The position numbers were made by a program, and so were the translations under genes. This document shows, piece by piece, positions 8,505-13,563 of a stretch of 23,012 nt of DNA (position 1 is the stretch's first letter; each line of letters opens with the position of its first letter). This stretch comes from JBGSZX01 sp964640545 (GTDB lineage Bacteria; Bdellovibrionota; UBA2428). The stretch lies in NCBI GenBank assembly GCA_964640545.1, contig CAZXHL010000035.1, positions 1 to 23,012 on the forward strand, given 5' to 3'. The notes beneath the pieces are model-generated. The model was not told where the DNA came from. It saw nothing but the letters and a program-made list of their open reading frames with translations, and made no database searches.

Positions 8505-10388
8505 ATGGCACACGTTTTAGAAATCCAAGTATTTGATGAAGACAAACTTTTGGTAAAGGCGAGTTTTGATCAATCAAAAATCGTCATCGGCCGAATCCTT
8601 TCTGCAGATTTTCGTGTCCCTGATTCACGAATCTCTCGTATTCACGCTCTTTTAGAGCGGCTAGATGATGGAACGGTACGCATCACAGACCTCGCTTCGA
8701 CGCACGGAACAAGCGTGAACGGCGAGCGTGTGATTGAAAGAGTGATTGGTCCTGCAGATGAAGTGAAACTTGCGGGCCTAAAGCTGCAAATGAATTACCG
8801 CACGACTGTGCCAAGAGAAGCCGCTGAATTTCCGGCCGCAGCCAATGTGATTCCGCAGAGTGTACAGTCGCCAAAGGCTGATCAGCCTCAAGCACCAATT
8901 GCGCCAATGCCGTCTTCTGCACCGCAGGTGAAGGTGAAGGAAAATCGAGATCCCACAGTGATTCGATCCTTAAAAGATTCTGCTAGAGGAAGAGGGGTGC
9001 TAAGTGCCTCTGCTCGTCCAAGCAGTGAATTAGAAGTTACAGTGTATTGGGAAGAAACGGTTTTGAACGTAGACCATTGCCGTCAACGCAAAAAAACGAT
9101 CCGCATTGGAGAGGCTGAAGGTAACGATTACGTAGTTGCTTCCCATGTGTTGCCAGCGCATTTTGATTTTATCAAAGTAAACGGTAGTGAAGCCGAGATT
9201 CAACTTCACCCATCAATGCGGGGATCGGCGAGGGTAAGCGGTGATGTGATTCGCCTCGAGGACGATCCAGAGTCAAAGGCTGCATTACCTACTTCCGTGA
9301 GAATCAGTGGCTCAGATATCGCGAAGATCCAAGTGGGTAGTGTTCACTTTTTCTTGATGTTTGTCGGGGAGCCCCCTGCGATTCCTCGAGACGATATCTT
9401 TGACCAGGGCAGACTGTTTTGGTTCTTGCAGATTTTCTTGTCGCTAGTGGGGCTTGCTATGATCGCCTTCTCGTCAATGTGGAAGCCCGCTATTGAAGGA
9501 CGAGTGAAGGAATTTCCTGAGCGTTTTAGACGTGTGATCGTTCAGACGTATAAAGCGCAGACCAAGCAGATCCAAGGACCTAAAGCTGTGACTGGTGCCA
9601 AAACCCAGAATGCAGAAAAAGTAACAAAAACTGCGACACAAGGTGGAAACGAAGGTGCAGGTTCGAAAGCCAAAGGTCCAGAGGGAACGAAAGGCGTCGA
9701 GACCGCTAAGAAAAAGACAGGCGTCAACAATCGAAAAGCTGTGAAAAAGCCGATTGTGAAAAAACGTCCTCAGCCAACAGAAACTCCAGCAGAAAGTATT
9801 CTTTCAACTCTCAAGAACTCTGGCCTCTCAGGAAAACTTGCAAAGTCTTCAGGGACACCTTCGCTTGATGAAGCTTTCCAAGGCGTGGGTGGAAGCTCAG
9901 GTTCTTCACAGGGCTCCGGAGGAAAAGGACTCCAGGGTGGTGCCAGGGGCGGCTCAGGTCAAACCGCGGGCGCAGGAGGCTTAGGAACATCTGGATTTAG
10001 CAGCGGAGCCAGTGGAACCGGCGCGGGTTCCGTTCCAGGAAAAGGTGAAGTGGCTATTTCAACGGAGAGTGTGAACGTTTATGTTCTTGGCTCTCTCACT
10101 GCTGAGGAAATCAAACGAGTTGTGGATGCTCATGAAAATGAGGTTCAGTATTGCTTGAACCAAGCCTTAAAGCTTGATCCGGGAATTAGTGGAAGAGTTG
10201 AAATCAGTTGGACGATTTTCGGTCAGGGCCAGGTTCGAAATACCAAGGTCGCACAAAACACGACGGGTTCAGAAGCTCTCGCTACCTGTATCATGCGCTA
10301 CTTGAAGACTTGGACATTCCCGAAGCCAGCATCAGGTTCAACGGCTGATGTTTCCTTTCCTTGGATCGTGAAGCCTAAGGGAAGCTGA
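8505..10388 (+). CDS. GltG-like inner-membrane protein: FHA, one TM helix, AgmX/PglI C-terminal domain
   Basis: 627 aa. Residues 1-~98 are an FHA phosphothreonine-binding domain with IGR (28-30), SRIH (44-47) and DLASTHGTSVNG (62-73); His67 replaces the common Asn. Residues 100-150 are a Pro/Ala-rich linker. Residues ~175-290 contain a second FHA-like fold with IRIGEAEGNDYVV but without the SxxH motif. One membrane helix lies at about 303-325, followed by a Lys-rich stretch (330-425), a Gly/Ser-rich linker (455-512), and a TonB-like AgmX/PglI C-terminal domain (523-625) with Cys550, Cys595 and the motif W-T-F-P-K-P. This places the FHA part in the cytoplasm and the C-domain in the periplasm, the architecture of Myxococcus GltG, which links the cytoplasmic motor to periplasmic parts. 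No AglRQS motor genes are in the window. Confidence 0.85.
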   Translation: MAHVLEIQVFDEDKLLVKASFDQSKIVIGRILSADFRVPDSRISRIHALLERLDDGTVRITDLASTHGTSVNGERVIERVIGPADEVKLAGLKLQMNYRTTVPREAAEFPAAANVIPQSVQSPKADQPQAPIAPMPSSAPQVKVKENRDPTVIRSLKDSARGRGVLSASARPSSELEVTVYWEETVLNVDHCRQRKKTIRIGEAEGNDYVVASHVLPAHFDFIKVNGSEAEIQLHPSMRGSARVSGDVIRLEDDPESKAALPTSVRISGSDIAKIQVGSVHFFLMFVGEPPAIPRDDIFDQGRLFWFLQIFLSLVGLAMIAFSSMWKPAIEGRVKEFPERFRRVIVQTYKAQTKQIQGPKAVTGAKTQNAEKVTKTATQGGNEGAGSKAKGPEGTKGVETAKKKTGVNNRKAVKKPIVKKRPQPTETPAESILSTLKNSGLSGKLAKSSGTPSLDEAFQGVGGSSGSSQGSGGKGLQGGARGGSGQTAGAGGLGTSGFSSGASGTGAGSVPGKGEVAISTESVNVYVLGSLTAEEIKRVVDAHENEVQYCLNQALKLDPGISGRVEISWTIFGQGQVRNTKVAQNTTGSEALATCIMRYLKTWTFPKPASGSTADVSFPWIVKPKGS

Positions 10389-10421
10389 TCGCGTAGGCGG
10401 CGGTCACAGGGAGTACTACCA

Positions 10422-10745
10422 GTGTTCTTTGCTGTTAAAATATTATTGTCCGCGATTCTGATAGCCTTTGTGTCTTGGCTATCAGGTCGCGATACGAAGC
10501 TCGCTGGATTTCTTACGGCGATGCCACTCGTCTCAATGATTGCGATTGCCTTTTCTCAAGCGCAGTTCAAGGACTCAGCGCAAAGTGTAGAATACGCAAA
10601 AAGTATTTTCACGGCTATACCATTGTCTCTACTTTTCTTCGTTCCATTTCTACTCGCCAAACATATCTCGCTCCCTTTCTGGGGGCTTTATTTCTGCGGA
10701 GTCGCTGCTGTTTTTGTCGGGTATTTGATTCATCAGAAGATCTAA
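10422..10745 (+). CDS. Small integral membrane protein, DUF3147-like
   Basis: 107 aa with GTG start; AGGGAG about 8 nt upstream supports it. The protein is almost entirely hydrophobic, with four probable membrane segments (about 4-20, 27-47, 61-80 and 84-103). The motifs GFLTAMPLVSMIAIAF and FTAIPLSLLFFVPFLL resemble the DUF3147 family of small membrane proteins of unknown function. It lies 33 nt after the GltG-like gene on the same strand and is followed by a hairpin, so it may be the last cistron of the gliding operon. Membership could equally be accidental. No catalytic or transport motif is visible. Confidence 0.7.
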   Translation: MFFAVKILLSAILIAFVSWLSGRDTKLAGFLTAMPLVSMIAIAFSQAQFKDSAQSVEYAKSIFTAIPLSLLFFVPFLLAKHISLPFWGLYFCGVAAVFVGYLIHQKI

Positions 10746-10768
10746 GGACCTTGCCTTTGGAGAAATTT

Positions 10769-10792
10769 ACCCTAAACTATTTAGCTTAGGGT
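10769..10792 (+). terminator. Hairpin between the membrane-protein gene and the pilin pair
   Basis: ACCCTAA (10769-10775) pairs exactly with TTAGGGT (10786-10792) around a 10-nt A/T-rich loop. It is 23 nt after the preceding stop. Purines rather than a T-run follow, so it is a poor classical intrinsic terminator. It ends only 3 nt before the AAAGGG ribosome-binding site of the next gene, and could instead be a leader structure affecting translation of the first pilin-like gene. Confidence 0.4.
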
Positions 10793-10810
10793 GGGAAAGG
10801 GTTCTCCAAA

Positions 10811-11830
10811 ATGAATCAACGTAATTTTAAACAAACCAGAAAGCGTGGAATCACGCTGGTTGAGCTGATGGTTGCAGCGGCAATCATTGGTTTTATTATT
10901 ATTGTTCTTAGCAAATTGACTGACATTGCTAGTGTTTCGTCTCAAAAATTTAACCGCTCAACTGATGTTAACTATTTAGTCGGAGAGGTGACTCAACATC
11001 TGTCTTCACCTTATAACTGTATCGAAACTTTCAGAGATATCGCAGATCCCAATCTAGATAATTTTCTTCCTCTCTCAATTGTTCGTAGGGTCAGTATCGA
11101 TCGAAGTGTCGCGCCTCCAACAGTCTCGGTACCTACGACGGGGCGTACGTTGTATATAGGATCTGCTCCCGAGGCGATTCCCTATGGTCCTTCCAAAGCT
11201 AAAGTTGATTCTTATGAGTTAAAAGGAATTGGCACGGGGCTGGACTCTTATTTGGAAATCAAAATTTCAGGTGAGGGAGTCGGCAATAGTGAAATGATTA
11301 GAAAGGTAGCCTTGGTTACGGAATGGGTGGGCAATGATTTGGTTGCGTGTAGAGCCTTGGCCCAATCTACAACAGAACTATGGTCCCGAGGGGCTGATAG
11401 GGATATTTATTATATGGGGCCAGTAGGCATCGGAACGAGTGAGCCGGATTCGGCTGTTGCTTTAGAAATTGCTGGAGACATGCAGGTATTGGTGAAGGAC
11501 GACGGAAGCGGTGGAGACATTACGGCTCACGCTTTTTACTATGATTCAGACTTAAGGTTGAAGCAGAAGGTCGAAGCGATTCAGAATCCGTTTCAGGCTT
11601 TGTCCAAGTTGAGGGGTGTAGAGTTTGATTGGCGCGATAATGGTGAACATGATTTTGGATTTATTGCACAGGAAGTTCGTGAGGAAATTCCAGAAATTGT
11701 TCACGAAAACTCCGAAGGAAAGCTGAGTGTCGATTACGTTAAGGTGATTCCTTTTCTGGTCGAGGCTATCAAGGAGCAGCAGCAAGACATTAAGGAGCTT
11801 CAGGATGAGATCCGAGACCTTGAAAAATAA
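10811..11830 (+). CDS. Type IV pilin-like protein with C-terminal S74 self-cleaving chaperone (first of pair)
   Basis: 339 aa. The N-terminus is a class III prepilin leader: KRG-ITLVELMVAAAIIGF, with PilD-type cleavage after Gly13 and Glu at mature position 5, followed by the hydrophobic pilin helix. A middle domain (about 50-225) has two Cys (70 and 180) conserved in the paralogue. From about 215 the sequence turns tail-fibre-like (GPVGIGTSEP, ALEIAGDM), then the peptidase S74 intramolecular chaperone follows: YDSDLRLK with the Ser246/Lys251 dyad, GFIAQEV, LSVDYVKVIPFLVEAIKEQQ and a C-terminal coiled coil. In phage fibres this domain drives trimerisation and then cuts itself off N-terminal to the Ser. 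AAAGGG lies 9 nt upstream of ATG. The pilin/S74 combination predicts a trimeric surface fibre or adhesin assembled through a pilus-type machine; that is inference. Confidence 0.85.
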   Translation: MNQRNFKQTRKRGITLVELMVAAAIIGFIIIVLSKLTDIASVSSQKFNRSTDVNYLVGEVTQHLSSPYNCIETFRDIADPNLDNFLPLSIVRRVSIDRSVAPPTVSVPTTGRTLYIGSAPEAIPYGPSKAKVDSYELKGIGTGLDSYLEIKISGEGVGNSEMIRKVALVTEWVGNDLVACRALAQSTTELWSRGADRDIYYMGPVGIGTSEPDSAVALEIAGDMQVLVKDDGSGGDITAHAFYYDSDLRLKQKVEAIQNPFQALSKLRGVEFDWRDNGEHDFGFIAQEVREEIPEIVHENSEGKLSVDYVKVIPFLVEAIKEQQQDIKELQDEIRDLEK

Positions 11831-12836
11831 GAATGGATCTATTGCTTCTGCAATGGCGATTCTCATCATTATAGGTGGAATTGCAGCTTATATTGCAAGG
11901 CAAGCGGTGGAAAATCAGAAAAAAACACTGATCGAAAAAATTGCTATCGATGCCAACACGACAACCCATAGTATCTTTAACTATTTGAGTGACGTATATA
12001 AGTGCACAGCCACTTTTCAGAACACACTCACTCCCAACGAAATTGCTAGCGAAGTAAGCTTTGATCGTACTGTAGATCCCGTTGTTATTTCCGCAGCACA
12101 AAGCGATATGAAGGTTGAGTCCAATGGCGGGAAGCCCTACGGCAATAGCAAGATTACCATTGGAAGCTACAGCATTACCGACTCAACTCCTTATCCCCAA
12201 TTGCACATCATGTATAACAATCCCAACGATATGGTTAAGGCCGAGTTTCATCGGGCTTTGAATGTTTATATTGAGTGGGAGGGGACACCATTTGCATCTC
12301 GATTGACCAAGTGTCAAGCCGTAGCCTCTGGTGATCAAATTTGGGCTGCCAGTGATGGAGCCTCCATTTATTACATTGGTGGCGCTGCCAAGACGGGAAA
12401 AGTCGGAATTAACATTGGTGAAAATACTCCTTTGACCTCGTCTTTGGAGGTTGTGGGCTCTATGAAGGTCTCACAGCCATTGGATGAGCTAGATGCGACA
12501 CAAAATGCTCGTGTGACGGCGAAACGTTTCTTGTATGTTTCGGATCAGAATCTTAAAGATAACATTGTTGACGTCCGCAGCCCTCTAGAGCGTACTAAGA
12601 GGCTCGATGGAGTTTCATTTGAATGGCGAGACGGTGATGTTAAGGACTTTGGCTTCATCGCTCAGGAAGTCGAAAAGCACTTTCCAGAGTTGGTGTATAA
12701 GGACTCAATTCGAGGCAACCTGTCTGTGGATTACGCTAAATTAACTGGGGTCCTGGTTGAAGCGGTAAAAGAGCAGCAGCAACAGATCGTTGAACTTCGA
12801 GAACAGCTAAAGAGAAAAAAGGCACAAAGCAAATAA
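11805..12836 (+). CDS. Pilin-like protein with C-terminal S74 chaperone (second of pair, no Glu5)
   Basis: 343 aa, paralogous to the preceding gene over its length: CTATF for CIETF, KCQAVA for ACRALA, IYYIGG for IYYMGP, with matching Cys67 and Cys170. The S74 module is intact (YVSDQNLK with Ser246/Lys251, DFGFIAQEV, LSVDYAKLTGVLVEAVKEQQ). The N-terminus NKNG-SIASAMAILIIIGGIAAY looks like a short prepilin leader and helix but has Ala, not Glu, at mature position 5. That is the pattern of tip-type minor pseudopilins such as GspK or PilX. ATG at 11805 has AAGGAG 7 nt upstream, and the gene overlaps its predecessor by 26 nt, so co-translation and a joint complex are likely. Repeat copy B begins 7 nt after the stop. 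Confidence 0.82.
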   Translation: MRSETLKNKNGSIASAMAILIIIGGIAAYIARQAVENQKKTLIEKIAIDANTTTHSIFNYLSDVYKCTATFQNTLTPNEIASEVSFDRTVDPVVISAAQSDMKVESNGGKPYGNSKITIGSYSITDSTPYPQLHIMYNNPNDMVKAEFHRALNVYIEWEGTPFASRLTKCQAVASGDQIWAASDGASIYYIGGAAKTGKVGINIGENTPLTSSLEVVGSMKVSQPLDELDATQNARVTAKRFLYVSDQNLKDNIVDVRSPLERTKRLDGVSFEWRDGDVKDFGFIAQEVEKHFPELVYKDSIRGNLSVDYAKLTGVLVEAVKEQQQQIVELREQLKRKKAQSK

Positions 12837-12843
12837 AGCTATA

Positions 12844-13038
12844 ACTGTGCGCCGGGAATAGTTGGTGGCCCTGAAGNNNNNNNNNNNNNNNNNNNNNNNN
12901 NNNNNNNNNNNNNNNNNNNNNNNNNNNNNNNNNNNNNNNNNNNNNNNNNNNNNNNNNNNNNNNNNNNNNNNNNNNNTGAAGCTGTTGAGGTTGATCGTAG
13001 CGCTTCAAAGAGGAGCACCAACTATTCCCGGCGCACAG
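12844..13038. repeat. Palindromic repeat copy B (subfamily 2), interrupted by an assembly gap
   Basis: The ends form an exact 23-bp inverted repeat: 12845-12867, starting CTGTGCGCCGGG, and 13016-13038, ending CCCGGCGCACAG. The first nine bases (ACTGTGCGC) equal those of copies A, C and D, and further shared positions (AA at 14-15, GTTG at 18-21) show common descent, but the rest differs. It lies 7 nt after the second pilin gene and 30 nt before the stop of the convergent cytochrome gene. The 100-N gap falls inside it, so its true length is unknown. If the shared TGAAG at the two contig edges is a real overlap, the element is about 89 nt with an inner TGAAGC/GCTTCA stem. Confidence 0.85.
12877..12976. 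other. Assembly gap (100 N)
   Basis: Exactly 100 unresolved bases, the usual placeholder for a gap of unknown size. The flanks share TGAAG (12872-12876 and 12977-12981), which suggests the two contigs may overlap and nothing is missing. Any reading frame crossing these bases is meaningless. Confidence 0.99.
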
Positions 13039-13068
13039 CTATCGTCATTGTGGCCGGTTTGTGGAGGC

Positions 13069-13554
13069 TTACTTTAAGCCTTTGAGATATTGAATAATCA
13101 GCTTACGGTCTTGAGGGTCTAAGACTCCAGCAAACTTCATAGATGTACCTGGGGCGTAGCGGTGGGGCATTCTTAGAAACTTAGAAAGTTCTTCCTCTGT
13201 CCATACCTTGTTTTTGAGTTTGTAGAAAGCAGGAGAGTATTTGAAGTCCTTCACGCCGCCGATCTTACGTCCGACCACCCCAAATAAATTAGGTCCTACG
13301 TGGACAACGTCTTTTGAGTTTCCGCGACTGGGCTCGCCCTCATTGAAATTGTGACAGGCGATGCATAGGCTCATCAGATCCTCGATCTGTCGTTGATTTT
13401 CGGAGGCGAGTTCGACCTTGTCTTCACTTCTTCGCTCATCGTCCACGCGATTTTGCATGGACTGAAAGGCATCTTGTAACGAATTGGCGAGGGGAGTATG
13501 GGGGTAGGCTAGTAAAGCCACTCCCCAAATGATCCATACCTCAATCTTTCGCAA
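13069..13554 (-). CDS. Exported class I c-type cytochrome, one haem
   Basis: 161 aa. N-terminal signal peptide (RKIEVWIIWGVALLAY, cleavage near PLA-N), a charged spacer (25-58), then a mono-haem domain: CIACH (64-68) binds haem, GPNLFGVVGR (87-96) is typical of small class I cytochromes c, and Met139 in PGTSMKFAG is the likely sixth ligand. It would carry electrons in the periplasm. The start codon is TTG at 13554; AGGA 7 nt upstream supports it, and no in-frame ATG precedes the signal peptide core. That AGGA overlaps the TAG stop of the upstream Hint gene, so the two are probably translationally coupled. The partner and oxidase are not in the window. Confidence 0.88.
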   Translation of the reverse strand: MRKIEVWIIWGVALLAYPHTPLANSLQDAFQSMQNRVDDERRSEDKVELASENQRQIEDLMSLCIACHNFNEGEPSRGNSKDVVHVGPNLFGVVGRKIGGVKDFKYSPAFYKLKNKVWTEEELSKFLRMPHRYAPGTSMKFAGVLDPQDRKLIIQYLKGLK

Positions 13555-13563
13555 AGGACGATC

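Noticed and set aside
12844..13038. Integron attC-like recombination site (imperfect palindrome containing GTTG/CAAC)
   Set aside because: In attC the outer boxes run RYYYAAC at the left and GTTRRRY at the right. Here GTT is in the left arm and AAC in the right arm, inside an additional outer stem, and the neighbouring genes are not cassette-like.
12736..13077. Open reading frames spanning the N gap
   Set aside because: They exist only because N codons are read as open. They are made of the palindrome arms and the ends of neighbouring genes.
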